A DNA stretch of 64,000 nucleotides from an uncultured Alphaproteobacteria bacterium (lineage in GTDB: Bacteria > Pseudomonadota > Alphaproteobacteria > Rhodospirillales > Rhodospirillaceae), in contig LT599022.1 of the NCBI GenBank assembly GCA_900079695.1, forward strand, positions 3,865,359 through 3,929,358, given 5' to 3'. The notes under the pieces were generated by a model, which worked only from the letters and a program-made list of their open reading frames with translations, had not been told where the DNA came from and searched no databases. Positions 35,415 to 46,400 of this stretch are shown one piece after another. Made by a program: the position numbers and the translations under genes. Within the stretch, counting starts at the first letter, position 1. Every line of letters starts with the position of its first letter.

Positions 35415-37754
35415 ATGCTGTCACGCAATCTGGAACGCAGCCTGCACCGTGCTCTGGCCGAGGCGACCGCCCGCCGGCACGAGTATGCGACGCTCGAACA
35501 CCTGCTCTACGCCCTCTCCGAGGATCGCGACGCGGTGGCTGTGCTCCGCGCGTGCGGCGTCGACGTCGACAAGCTCCGGGGCGACATCGAGGCGTTCATG
35601 GAGACCGAGCTCACCGGCCTGGTCGGCGAGACCGGCGCGGAGCCGAAGCCGACCTCGGGGTTCCAGCGCGTGGTGCAGCGCGCGGTGATCCACGTCCAGT
35701 CGTCGGGGCGCGAGGAGGTGACCGGCGCGAACGTCCTGGTGTCGATGTTCTCCGAGCGCGAGAGCCACGCCGTGTACTTCCTGCAATTGCAGGACATGAC
35801 CCGGCTCGACGCGGTCAACTACATCGCCCACGGCATCGCCAAGAACCCCGAACTCACCGAGCAGCGGCCGGTGCGCGGCGCCGACGAGCAGCCCGCCGCC
35901 GCCCAGCCCAATGCCAATTCCGGCGCGCAGAAGACCTCCTACGAGGCGCTCGCCGCCTATTGCATCAACCTCAACGAAAAGGCGCGCCAGGGCCGCATCG
36001 ACCCGCTGATCGGCCGCGATGCCGAGATCGAGCGCACCATCCAGGTGCTGTGCCGCCGCGCCAAGAACAACCCGCTCTACGTCGGCGACCCCGGCGTCGG
36101 CAAGACCGCGCTGGCCGAGGGGCTGGCGCTGCGGATCGTCGACGGCGCGGTGCCCGAGGTGCTGGCCGACGCCACGGTGTTCGCGCTCGACATGGGCGTG
36201 CTGCTGGCGGGCACCCGCTATCGCGGCGATTTCGAGGAGCGCCTGAAGCAGGTGATCAAGGAGCTCGAAAGCTATCCCGGCGCGGTGCTGTTCATCGACG
36301 AGATCCACACCCTGATCGGCGCGGGCGCCACCTCCGGCGGCTCGATGGACGCCTCCAACCTGCTCAAGCCCGCGCTCGCCTCGGGCTCGCTGCGCTGCAT
36401 CGGCTCCACCACCTACAAGGAGTTCCGCAACCAGTTCGAGAAGGACCGCGCGCTGGTGCGGCGGTTCCAGAAGATCGACGTGCCGGAGCCGACCCGCGAC
36501 GACGCGGTGAAGATCCTGCGCGGCCTCAAACCCTATTACGAGGCGTTCCACGGGGTGCGTTACACCATGCCGGCGATCGAGGCGGCGGTGGATCTCTCGG
36601 TGCGCTTCATCGCCGATCGCAAGCTGCCCGACAAGGCGATCGACGTGATCGACGAGGTCGGCGCGGCGCGGATGCTGCTGGCCCCCAACAAGCGCCGCCG
36701 CACCGTGACGGTGGCGGACATCGAGGCGGTGGTGGCGAAGATCGCCCGCATCCCCCCGAAGGCGGTGTCGAAGGACGACCGCAGCGCGCTTCAGAACCTC
36801 GAACGCGACCTCAAGACCATGGTGTTCGGCCAGGGCAAGGCGATCGAGGAGCTGTCGGCGGCGATCAAGCTCGCCCGCGCGGGCCTGCGCGACCCCGACA
36901 AGCCGATCGGCAACTACCTGTTCTCCGGCCCCACCGGCGTCGGCAAGACCGAGGTGGCGCGCCAGTTGGCGAAGACCCTGGGGATCGAGCTGATCCGCTT
37001 CGACATGTCGGAATACATGGAGCGGCATACCGTCTCGCGGCTGATCGGCGCGCCGCCCGGCTACGTCGGCTTCGACCAGGGCGGGCTCCTCACCGACGCG
37101 GTCGACCAGCATCCGCACTGCGTGCTGCTGCTGGACGAGATCGAGAAGGCCCACAACGACGTCTACAACCTGCTGCTGCAGGTGATGGACCACGGCCATC
37201 TCACCGACCACAACGGCAAGTCGGTGGACTTCCGCAACGTCATCCTCATCCTCACCACCAACGCCGGGGCCTCCGACCTCGCGCGGGCGCCGCTCGGCTT
37301 CGGCCGCGAGCAGCGCAGCGGCGAGGACAAGGAAGCGATCGAGCGGCTGTTCACGCCCGAGTTCCGCAACCGCTTGGACGCGATCATCGCGTTCGCCAAC
37401 CTCCTGCCGGAGACGGTGCTGAAGGTGGTGGACAAGTTCGTGATGCAGCTCGAAAGCCAGCTCTCCGACCGCGGCGTCACCATCGCCCTGTCGGAGGCGG
37501 CGCGGGCGTGGCTGGCGGAGAAGGGCTTCGACCAGGCGTTCGGCGCGCGGCCCCTCGCCCGGGTGATTCAGGAGTACGTCAAGAAGCCGCTGGCGGAGGA
37601 ACTGCTGTTCGGGCGGCTGATGCACGGCGGCGCGGTCAAGGTGGACGTCGCCGAGGGCGAACTCGCCTTCGACATCACCGCCGATCCGGCGCCGCGGCGC
37701 GGCAAGCATAAGGACGACGACCACTCCGCCGACGACGAACTGCTGTCGGTGTGA
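35415..37754 (+). CDS. clpA: ClpA ATPase subunit of the ClpAP protease
   Basis: HSP100 unfoldase feeding ClpP. The 779-residue product has the N-domain (about residues 1-145, '[18 protein letters not shown]'), AAA1 with Walker A '[14 protein letters not shown]' and Walker B '[20 protein letters not shown]', and AAA2 with '[19 protein letters not shown]' and '[11 protein letters not shown]'. No long ClpB middle domain is present, and an 'IGF/IGL'-type ClpP loop lies in AAA2. AAGGAG is eight bases from ATG 35415, but only two from ATG 35409, so the later start is preferred. Coupled to clpS. Confidence 0.96.
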   Translation: MLSRNLERSLHRALAEATARRHEYATLEHLLYALSEDRDAVAVLRACGVDVDKLRGDIEAFMETELTGLVGETGAEPKPTSGFQRVVQRAVIHVQSSGREEVTGANVLVSMFSERESHAVYFLQLQDMTRLDAVNYIAHGIAKNPELTEQRPVRGADEQPAAAQPNANSGAQKTSYEALAAYCINLNEKARQGRIDPLIGRDAEIERTIQVLCRRAKNNPLYVGDPGVGKTALAEGLALRIVDGAVPEVLADATVFALDMGVLLAGTRYRGDFEERLKQVIKELESYPGAVLFIDEIHTLIGAGATSGGSMDASNLLKPALASGSLRCIGSTTYKEFRNQFEKDRALVRRFQKIDVPEPTRDDAVKILRGLKPYYEAFHGVRYTMPAIEAAVDLSVRFIADRKLPDKAIDVIDEVGAARMLLAPNKRRRTVTVADIEAVVAKIARIPPKAVSKDDRSALQNLERDLKTMVFGQGKAIEELSAAIKLARAGLRDPDKPIGNYLFSGPTGVGKTEVARQLAKTLGIELIRFDMSEYMERHTVSRLIGAPPGYVGFDQGGLLTDAVDQHPHCVLLLDEIEKAHNDVYNLLLQVMDHGHLTDHNGKSVDFRNVILILTTNAGASDLARAPLGFGREQRSGEDKEAIERLFTPEFRNRLDAIIAFANLLPETVLKVVDKFVMQLESQLSDRGVTIALSEAARAWLAEKGFDQAFGARPLARVIQEYVKKPLAEELLFGRLMHGGAVKVDVAEGELAFDITADPAPRRGKHKDDDHSADDELLSV

Positions 37755-37776
37755 CGGACGGCGAACTGGGGGGACG

Positions 37777-38580
37777 ATGATGTTCAAGACCGGCGGCGCG
37801 GCCGCCTTCGCGGTGGCGTGGCTCGGCCTCGCCACCGCCGCGTTTGCGGGCACGGCGGAAGGCCGCGCCGCGCTCCAGGCGGGCGACTTCGCCACCGCCC
37901 TGCGCGAACTCGGCGCGGCGGCGCGGGCGGGCGACCCGCAGGCGCAGAACCTCTACGGCACGATGCTGAAGGATGGCGCGGGCGGCGCGCCCGACAAGAC
38001 CGCCGCGGCGGCATGGTATCGCCGCGCCGCCGAGGCGGGCGACGCGGAGGCGCAGGTCAACCTCGGCTACATGCTGTTCCACGGCGACGGCGTGCCGCGC
38101 GACCGTCAGGCCGGGCTCGGCTGGTACGAGCGCGCCGCGGAGCAGGGACACGCCGCCGCGCAGTTCAACGCCGCGCGCGTGTATTGGGACGGCGACGGCG
38201 TGCCGCGCGACCCGCAGAAGGCGATGAAGCTGTTCGCCGCCGCCGCCGCCGCCGGGCTTCCGGAGGCGCAGTTCTCCTATGGCGTCGCGCTGCTCGCGCA
38301 GCCCCGGCCCGACGCCCCGCAGGCGTTCAACTGGTTCTCCCGTGCCGCCCGGCAGGGTGAGGCTCCGGCCTACGCCAAGCTCGCGGCGATGTATCTGCTC
38401 GGCCAGGGTGTCGGCAAGGATCCGGTCGCCGCGCAGACCTGGGCGCTTCTGGGCGAGGCGGCGGGCGATCCGCTCGCCAAGCAACTGCGGGAGAAGTTGG
38501 AAGCCGATCTGACTCCGCAACAATCCGCCGCCGCCCGCCAGCAGGCCGCGGCATTCGTGCCGGTGCGGGAACGGGAGTAG
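37777..38580 (+). CDS. exported Sel1-repeat (TPR-like) protein
   Basis: A 267-residue protein with a signal peptide (cleavage near 'AAFAGTAEG', about residue 22) and five to six Sel1-like helical repeats of about 36 residues. Examples are 'GDPQAQNLYGTMLKDGAGGAPDKTAAAAWYRRAAEAGD' and 'GYMLFHGDGVPRDRQAGLGWYERAAEQGHAAAQFNAARVY'-type units. Such proteins usually act as periplasmic scaffolds for protein contacts. It follows clpA by 22 bases. No partner can be named. Confidence 0.85.
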   Translation: MMFKTGGAAAFAVAWLGLATAAFAGTAEGRAALQAGDFATALRELGAAARAGDPQAQNLYGTMLKDGAGGAPDKTAAAAWYRRAAEAGDAEAQVNLGYMLFHGDGVPRDRQAGLGWYERAAEQGHAAAQFNAARVYWDGDGVPRDPQKAMKLFAAAAAAGLPEAQFSYGVALLAQPRPDAPQAFNWFSRAARQGEAPAYAKLAAMYLLGQGVGKDPVAAQTWALLGEAAGDPLAKQLREKLEADLTPQQSAAARQQAAAFVPVRERE

Positions 38581-38598
38581 GGACCTGCGCCGTTTGGG

Positions 38599-38614
38599 TG
38601 TGATGTTCGTCACA
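38599..38614. promoter_or_regulatory. perfect CRP-type palindrome upstream of the tps operon
   Basis: TGTGATGTTCGTCACA matches the CRP consensus TGTGA-N6-TCACA exactly. A possible -10 element TAGTAT at 38636-38641 would put a start site near 38648, leaving the palindrome centre about 41.5 bases upstream, the class II activator position. The motif is seen; which CRP/FNR-family protein binds is inferred. Confidence 0.65.
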
Positions 38615-38668
38615 TTGCCACGAAAGGACCATAATTAGTATCCGCCCGCCACAATCCAGAAGGGAGCG

Positions 38669-40408
38669 ATGGTGGGGATACGCCTGGTGGGTGCGGCGTG
38701 CGTCGTCGGAATGACGTGCGTCGCGGGCGGGGCATGGGCGCAATCGGTGCCCGGTCCGGCCGATCTCGACGCGATTCAGCGTCAGCAGCAGCAGATTTTG
38801 CGCGATCAGGAAGAACGCCAGCGGCTCCTCGAAGAGGAGCGGCGTTCGCGTACCCGCACGGCGCCGAAGCCGCGGCCGGAAGAAGCGGCCCCCTCTGGGC
38901 AACAGGGTGATGCGCGCTGCTTCGAGGTTGCGCGCATTACGCTCGAAGGGATTTCCGAGACCTCCCTCGGCGACGTGTCCGACCTGCTCGCCGCCAACAG
39001 CGGCCGGTGCCTCGGGCTCGCGGAGATCGACGCGCTGGTCCGCGCCCTCACCAACCGTTACGTCGAACTGGGCTACAGCACCACGCGGGTCTACATCCCG
39101 CAGCAGGATCTCGGGTCCGGGGTCCTGCGGCTGATCGTGCGGGAAGGCCGGGTCGAGACGCTGGAACTGGACGAGCCGGGGCCGCACGGCGGGCGCCTCG
39201 CCACCGCGTTCCCCGGCGTCGAGGGCGAGGTGCTGAACCTCCGCGACATCGAGCAGGGGCTCGACCAGATCAACCGCCTGCGCGCCAACGATGCGAGCAT
39301 GGAGATCACCCCCGGCAGCACGCCGGGCGCATCGACGGTGACGATCCGGAACCGGCGGCAGGCGCGCTGGTTCGCCGCCGCGGGCGTGGACAACTCGGGC
39401 TCCAAGTCCTCCGGCGAGCATCAGGCGTATTCCCAACTGGAGATGGACGACGCCGTCGGCCTCAACGATCTCTGGAGCCTCGACGCCCGCCGTTCCCTCG
39501 ACGACGAGAGCGGCATCCGCAAGAGCGAAAGTCTGAGCGGCTTCGTCTCGGTGCCGTTCGGCTATTGGACCGCGTCGCTTTCGGCGAGCTGGTTCGACTA
39601 CCGCAGCCCGGTGACCGGCAGCGTCCAGACCTTCGAGACCAGCGGCGCGACGCGCACCTGGAAGGCGCGGCTGGAGCGCGTCGTCCATCGCGACGCGGTC
39701 AGCAAGACCAGCGTTTCCGGGGCGTTCGCGCTCAAGGATACCTTCAACTACGTCGAGGACACCCGCCTCGACGCCAGCAGCCGCCGCCTCGCCATCGCCA
39801 CCGTCGACGTCGCCCACAGCCGCCGCATCCTCGGCGGCGCGCTGTCGCTCGGGCTCGCCCACGATGCCGGGCTTCACACGATGGGGGCGGAGAGCGACGC
39901 CGGACGCGACCCCGACGCGCCGGAAGCGCAGTTCGAGAAGTGGACGGCGGACGCGAGCTATTGGCATCCGCTGCCCGCGCCGGAGGGATATGCCCTCTCG
40001 TGGGCCTCGGCGGCGCGCGGCCAGTGGACCCCCGATACCCTCCATTCCACCGAGCGGATCTCAATCGGCAGCCAGTACAGCGTGCGCGGCTTCAAGGAGC
40101 AGAGCGCCTCGGGCGACGTCGGCGGCTACCTCCGCAACGATCTGAGCCTGACCCTGCCCGCCTCCGGCGATGCGGATTTCGACCGGCTGTTCGGGCGGAT
40201 TTCCCTCGGCCTCGGCTACGACGTCGGCGCGATCCGCCGCGACCGCGCCGACGCCTACGAGCGCGGCAGGCTTTCCGGCGCCGCCCTGTCGGTTTCGAGC
40301 GGCGGCAGGATTCCGATCCGCGCGGTGTGGGCGCGCCCGATTTCCGCGCCGTCGTTCATCGCGCGCGACGACAACGTCTTCTACGTTTCCATGGGAGTGA
40401 GTTTCTGA
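38669..40408 (+). CDS. TpsB outer-membrane transporter of two-partner secretion (ShlB/FhaC/CdiB family)
   Basis: Omp85-superfamily barrel that secretes the TpsA partner encoded next. A signal peptide (about residues 1-24, ending 'GGAWAQ') is followed by a glutamine- and glutamate-rich helix ('QRQQQQILRDQEERQRLLEEERR') corresponding to the plug helix. POTRA segments follow (about residues 85-240, 'CFEVARITLEGIS', 'YVELGYSTTRVYIPQQDLGSGVLRLIVREGRVE'). The ShlB-type 16-strand barrel fills the rest and ends in the aromatic 'VFYVSMGVSF'. 579 residues, full length. Its stop overlaps the tpsA start (TGATG). Confidence 0.93.
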   Translation: MVGIRLVGAACVVGMTCVAGGAWAQSVPGPADLDAIQRQQQQILRDQEERQRLLEEERRSRTRTAPKPRPEEAAPSGQQGDARCFEVARITLEGISETSLGDVSDLLAANSGRCLGLAEIDALVRALTNRYVELGYSTTRVYIPQQDLGSGVLRLIVREGRVETLELDEPGPHGGRLATAFPGVEGEVLNLRDIEQGLDQINRLRANDASMEITPGSTPGASTVTIRNRRQARWFAAAGVDNSGSKSSGEHQAYSQLEMDDAVGLNDLWSLDARRSLDDESGIRKSESLSGFVSVPFGYWTASLSASWFDYRSPVTGSVQTFETSGATRTWKARLERVVHRDAVSKTSVSGAFALKDTFNYVEDTRLDASSRRLAIATVDVAHSRRILGGALSLGLAHDAGLHTMGAESDAGRDPDAPEAQFEKWTADASYWHPLPAPEGYALSWASAARGQWTPDTLHSTERISIGSQYSVRGFKEQSASGDVGGYLRNDLSLTLPASGDADFDRLFGRISLGLGYDVGAIRRDRADAYERGRLSGAALSVSSGGRIPIRAVWARPISAPSFIARDDNVFYVSMGVSF

Positions 40409-43400
40409 TGGCACGGTCTCGGCGAGTGCGGGTGCGGCGGCAGAAGGCCTGGGCACGGGCACTGAGCGGCATCATGTCGGCGCTGATCGCGCTCGAACCG
40501 GTGGCGATCCACGCGCAGAGTTTGCCGGTGGTGCCGGTCTCGCCGGGCACCACGCTCGACCGCGCGCAGAACGGCGTGCCGATCGTCAACGTCGCCACGC
40601 CGAACGGCAGGGGCGTCTCCCACAACCAGTTCGACCGGTTCGACGTCGGCGCTCCGGGGCTGATCCTCAACAACGGCACCAAGGCGGGGGTTTCGGTGCT
40701 CGGCGGCGCGATCGCCGCCAACGCCAACCTGCACGGCAAATCCGCCCGGCTGATCCTCAACGAAGTCACCGGCGCGGCGCGCTCGACGCTCGAAGGCGCG
40801 ACCGAGATCTTCGGCGGGCGGGCGGAGTACATCCTCGCCAACCCCAACGGCATCACCTGCAACGGCTGCGGCTTCATCAACACCCCGAAGGCCACGCTCG
40901 CCACCGGTGCGCCGGTGTGGAACGCCGACGGCAGTCTCGCCGGGCTGACCGTCTCCGGAGGCGACATCGCCGTCGGCGCGCGCGGGCTCGACGCGCGGGG
41001 CGCGGACGCCTTCGATCTGGTGGCGCGCACGGTGTCTCTCGCCGGGCCGGTTACCGGCAACGACGTCGCCGTGATCGCGGGCCGCAACGCCTACGACCCG
41101 CACACCCGGCAGGCGACCGCGCTCGCCGACGACGGCTCCGACGCGCCGCTGTTCGCGATCGATTCCAGCGCTCTCGGCGGGATGTACGCGGGGCGCATCG
41201 CGCTGATCGGCACCGAGGCAGGCGTCGGCGTGCGGATGGACGGCGAACTCGCCACCTCCACTGCCGAACTGACGCTCTCCGTCGACGGCCGCATCGAGGT
41301 GCGCAAGGCTTCGGCGGCGGGCGATCTCGCGGTGACGACGGGCGATGCGCTGGCGGTGGGCGAAAGCCTCGCCGCCGCGGGAAACGCCGCGATCTCCGCC
41401 GACACCCTCGATCTCGCGGCGGGCACCCAGCTCGGCGCGGTCGGTGACCTGACCCTCGGCGTGCGCACCGCGGCGGTGGACGGCACGCTGGCGGCGGGGA
41501 TGAACGGCGGCGGCGGTGCACTGTCGGCATCCGCCACCGAGACCCTGACCGTGAGCGGAACGGTTTCGGCACGCGGCGATCTGTCGCTTTCGGCCGATGC
41601 GCTGGAGGTTTCCGGGCAGGCGGCGAGTGGTGCGCACGCGGTCCTGTCCGGCCGCGCGGTCGGCGTTTCCGGCACGGTCCTGGGCGACCGCGTGACTCTC
41701 TCCCCCACCGAAGACGCGACCGTCTCCGGTGCGGTGGAAGCGACGACGGCGGCGGAAATCGCCGCCGGGCGGGACGCGACGGTCGCCGCCACCGGCGCGG
41801 TCTCGGCGCGATCGGTGACGATCGGGGCAACTCGCGACGCCACCGTCGCGGGCCGCGCCACCGCCACCGCCGACCTCGCCCTGACTGCGGACGGCACGGC
41901 GGCGGTCGCGAGCGGCGGGCGGGCGCAGGCGGGCGGCGCTCTCGTCGCCTCCGGCGCGACGGTAAGCAACGCGGGCACCCTGCAATCGGCGGGCGATCTC
42001 ATGATCCGGGCCGCAGAAGCGTTCGCCAACGCCGATCTGGTGTTCGCCGGAGCCTCGCTCGCCGTCGAGGCCGAAAGCGTCGCCAACTCCGGCGGCACCT
42101 TGCTTGCCGCCGACGACATCGCCATGACCGCCACCGGCGAAATCCTCAACGCCGCGGGCGCGATCGAAACCGCGAACGGCGACATCCGCCTGACCGGCGC
42201 TTCGGTGCGCAACGTCGGCTCGAAGACCGCCGCCGACGTGGTCGACGAACTGATCGTCGACGAATACTACAAAATGCAGTCGGGCACGCCGCGCCCGCCC
42301 TGCGGCGGCGGCGGCGGATGCAAGAGCAAGTACTGGAAGAAGTCGGCGGCGGTTCCCGACCCCCGGCCCGGCCATACCGGAACCTCCTACTACGGCACGT
42401 CGAAAAGCGGCAGCGTCACCTCGCGGATCTACGAACAGCGGCTGGTGAGCACCGCAGGCGTCGACGCGCAGATCAGCGCGGGCCGGGACCTCGCCATCGA
42501 CGCTCCGGACATCGCCAACGTCACCGGCACGGTGAGCGCGGTGCGCGACATCGCGATGACCGGCAAGACCCTCGCCAATCAGGGCCTGATGGGCACCGGC
42601 CGGTGGCAGATTTCGGTCAAGAACAAGAAAACCACGCGCTGCTACGGCGATTCCCTGTGCGCCGGGTTCTCCAATGGCGGCGGCACCGCGGTTCTCGACA
42701 GCTGGAGCATCGAGCTCTCCCCGGCGATCATCCAGGCGGGCGGGTCGATCACCGGGAGTTTCACCGATCGCGTCGACAACACCTCGATCCGCGCGGGCGA
42801 TGCCCGGCCCGCCGGCGCCTACAAGGCGCTGATCGGCGAGATCAAGGACACCAGCCTCGTCTGGGGCGACCCCGGCACGCTGCCGCAATCGCGGGCGGCG
42901 CTCGACGCCCGGCTCGGCGCGACGATTCCCGGCTTCAAGAGCCTGTTCACCACCGCCAACGCGACCAGTTCCTACGTCTACGAAAGCCGCGTCGCCTACA
43001 CCGACCTCGGCGCGTTCTACGGCTCGGACTACTTCTTCTCGCGCGCCGGGCTTTCGGCGGTCGATTACGAAGCGCTGCCGAAGCGCCTCGGCGACGCGTA
43101 TTTCGACACCCAGTACATCCGCGACCGGATCATCGCCGAGACCGGCTCGCGCTGGCTCGACCCCAAGGTCGCGAACGACGCGGCGCAGCTCAAGGCGCTG
43201 ATCGACAACGGCGTCGCGGTGGCGGGCGATCTCGACCTTTCGGTGGGCGTGGCTCTCACCGCCGAGCAGATCGCGGCGCTCGACCGCGACATCGTCTGGT
43301 ACGAGACCGAGGAGGTGGACGGCCAGGAGGTTCTGGTTCCGCACCTCTACCTCGCCGACGCCACCCGCGCGGCGATCACTCCCACCGGCGCGGTGATCGC

Positions 43401-46400
43401 AGCGGCGGGGAACATCGATCTCGACGCGCTGACGGTGGTGAACGCCGAGGGCCGCGTCGCGGCGGGCGGCGCGCTGACGGTCGCGGCGTCGAAGGACATC
43501 GTCGACCTCAGCGGCAAGCTCGTCTCCGGCGGCGACATGACGCTGGCGGCGGGCGGCGACGTGACGATCGCCACCCAAAGCACGGTGTTCGCCGACGGCC
43601 GCCGCAACGCGCGCGACGTGCGCGTCGGCGAGGCGGGCGTGAACGCGGGCGGCAACCTCGCCGTCACCGCCGGGGGCGACCTCGCCGTGACCGGCGCGAA
43701 GGTCGCCGCGGGCGGAAACGCCAGCTTCGATGCGAAAGGCGACGTCGCCCTCCAGGCGCTGGCGCAATCGCGCCACGAGGAGGAGGGCAATCGCAAGGAG
43801 GGCTACCGCCTCGACGCCCTCGACCATCACCTCACCACCGTCGAGGTCGGCGGTTCCACCACCGTCAAGGCCGGAGACGACCTCTCGCTGGTCGGCGCCA
43901 AGGTGGCGAGCGGCGGCGAAACCAAGCTCGAAGCCGAGGGCGACGTCACCATCGCCGCCGTCACCGACACCTATTCCCTCGAAAGCTGGAAAAAGAAGAA
44001 GAGCTTCGGCCGCAAGTCGTCGACCAAGGGGCAGATCGACTCCGCGACGGTGCGGCGCTCCGAGGTGAGCTCGGGGGCGGACCTTTCCGCCGACGCGGGG
44101 AAGAACATCGAGGTTTCGGCGAGCACGCTGACCGCGGAAGGCGATCTCACGCTGACCGCCGAGGGCTCGGTGGGGCTGAGCGCGCAGGCGGACGAGTTTC
44201 ACGAGGAAGTCCACAAGAAGACGTCCGGCTTCCAGAAAGGGAAGATGGACGGCACCGAGGTCGTCGTCACCCATCAGGTGACGGAGCTGTCCTCGGGCGG
44301 CGACCTCGCCGTGACCGCGAAGAGCGGCGACGTGGCGCTGGAGGCGACCCGGGTCGCGAGCGCGGGCAGCGCGACGATCTCCGCCGAGGACGGTCTGGTC
44401 GGGATGCTGTCGGTGACCGACAGCGACTTCAAGTCGGTCAGCAAGACCGGGAGCAATCTGGTCTGGCAGTCGGCGGCGGGAAAGGGCCACGACGACACCA
44501 CGGTGCGGATGGTCACCATCGACGCGGGCGGCGGCCTGACGGTGACGGCGGGCGACGGCGTGGTGGTGGAATACAAGGGCGGCAAGGCGAACCTCGCCGA
44601 GACCGTCGACCGCCTGAGCCAGGAACCCGGCCTCGCGTGGCTGAAGGAGATGCAGTCCCGCGACGACGTCGCCTGGAACGCGGTGGCCGAGGCGCACAAG
44701 TCCTGGGACTACAAAAGCCAGGGCCTGACCGGACCGGCGGCGGCGGTGATCAGCATCGCGATCGCCATCGCCACCCAGGGCTGGGGCGCGGGCGCGGCCG
44801 GGTCCCTCGCGGGTGGTGGCGGCGCCCTGACCGGCGTCGGCGGCGCGATGGCCAACGCCGCGATGACCTCCCTGATCACCCAGGCCTCCCTCAGCCTGAT
44901 CAACAACCAGGGAAATCTCGGCGCTGTGTTCCAGGACCTTGGCTCTAGCAGCGCTCTTAAATCTCTCGCAGTCGCAGTGGTCACCGCTGGGGTAACCCAA
45001 GGGCGGGTCAAGGATCTCGGAATTGACGTTTCCAAAACCGCCGATTTCGCCGACCGGCTCGCTTATCAGGCCGTTCAGTCGGGCGTAGGGGTCGCTGCAA
45101 ACGCCACGATTGGTGGCGTAGCTTTTGATGATGCCTTGAAGTCCGGTGCGCTCTCCATCGTAACGGCCATGGCGTCTCAGACGCTGTTCAAGAGCATTGG
45201 CGATCTCGCAGGTGAGTTGGAAATCGATGAGGGCGATATCCGAAAGGTAATCGCTCACGCCGTGGCCGGGTGCGCAGTCGGCCAGATCACTCAAAATTGT
45301 GTCGCCGGTGCAATCGGTGCCGGGTTGCAGGAGTTGGGAGGAGATGTCCTTCAGAGACTTAGCGACACTGATGAGGAGAAAATTCGGCTGGCGGGACTCA
45401 CGTCTGCGGTCGCTGCAATGCTGGTTGGAGGCGATGCGAGTGCCGTCAATGCGGCAGACGGTATTGCCCAAAGTGCGGCAACCTACAACCGCCAACTTCA
45501 TGTCGCGGAACTCAAGGCCATCCGGGACAAAGCCCAGGCGCTTGCTGACGCCGACGGCGATGGTGTGCTGAGCGCAGCCGAAGCCACGAAGGCGATAGAG
45601 TGGGAAACGCGGCTGACCAGTGAAGCCTTGCGCACGGTGGACGCCTACTGGAACGCGCGCTTGGCCGATGATGCTGAAGCCGCGCAAATCATCAAGGAAA
45701 TGGCAGCCACCAATTCGGGCTTCGATGTCACCGTGGGAGGCCGGGCCGTGGCCTTTCTCCGGCAGGATGCGTTCTACGACAATCGCGCGCTTTACGCCAA
45801 TTTCATCCGCGAAAATGCAGACCTTTACGACAAGGCCCTAGCCGAATGGACACCCGGCTCTAAGGACGCTCTCAAAGGCAAAATCAGCCCATCGTCACTG
45901 GCGGTGATCGACAGCATCGGCAGTTCTTCGTGGCGGAATCTATCCCCGGAAGATCTCGGCAAAAGCGATGCCGAGAACATCGCTGCGACGGGGCAGACCA
46001 TGGCCGATGCCCTCGCCGATATTCGAACTGCGGAAAGAGAAATCCGAGATGCTTACGACGCTCTGTCTGCGGAATTGAATGCAGGGGGAGTGTCTTCCGA
46101 GGTGCGAGAGAGCAAAGAGAGCGAACTCAAACAGCTCCGGTCGCAGCTTATGGTCGCTGCACAAGCGTCAAATATGGCGCGCATTGGATTCGATCAGCTT
46201 CTTGTCAGCGGTACGTCTAGAGGGGTTGATAGATTCGTTACAGAAACGGCGTCTCAGCTTGCCGACTTGGCATGGGATGTCACGTCTTCGCCGTTCTCGG
46301 AAAAGAGCCGCCAAGACCTGCTCAATCGAGCCGATGCGATCGCAACACTGCTCGGAAATCCACGGCTGGCTGTGGATTATTTCCAAGATGCGTACGCGCA

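Noticed and set aside
35421..37895. An 824-codon minus-strand frame opposite clpA
   Set aside because: Shadow of the conserved clpA frame; no motifs.
40381..45687. A 1,768-codon open frame on the minus strand opposite tpsA
   Set aside because: It mirrors the codon phase of the GC-rich tpsA repeats, has no start context or family features, and its translation is Arg/Ala/Gly/Asp low-complexity, typical of an antisense shadow.
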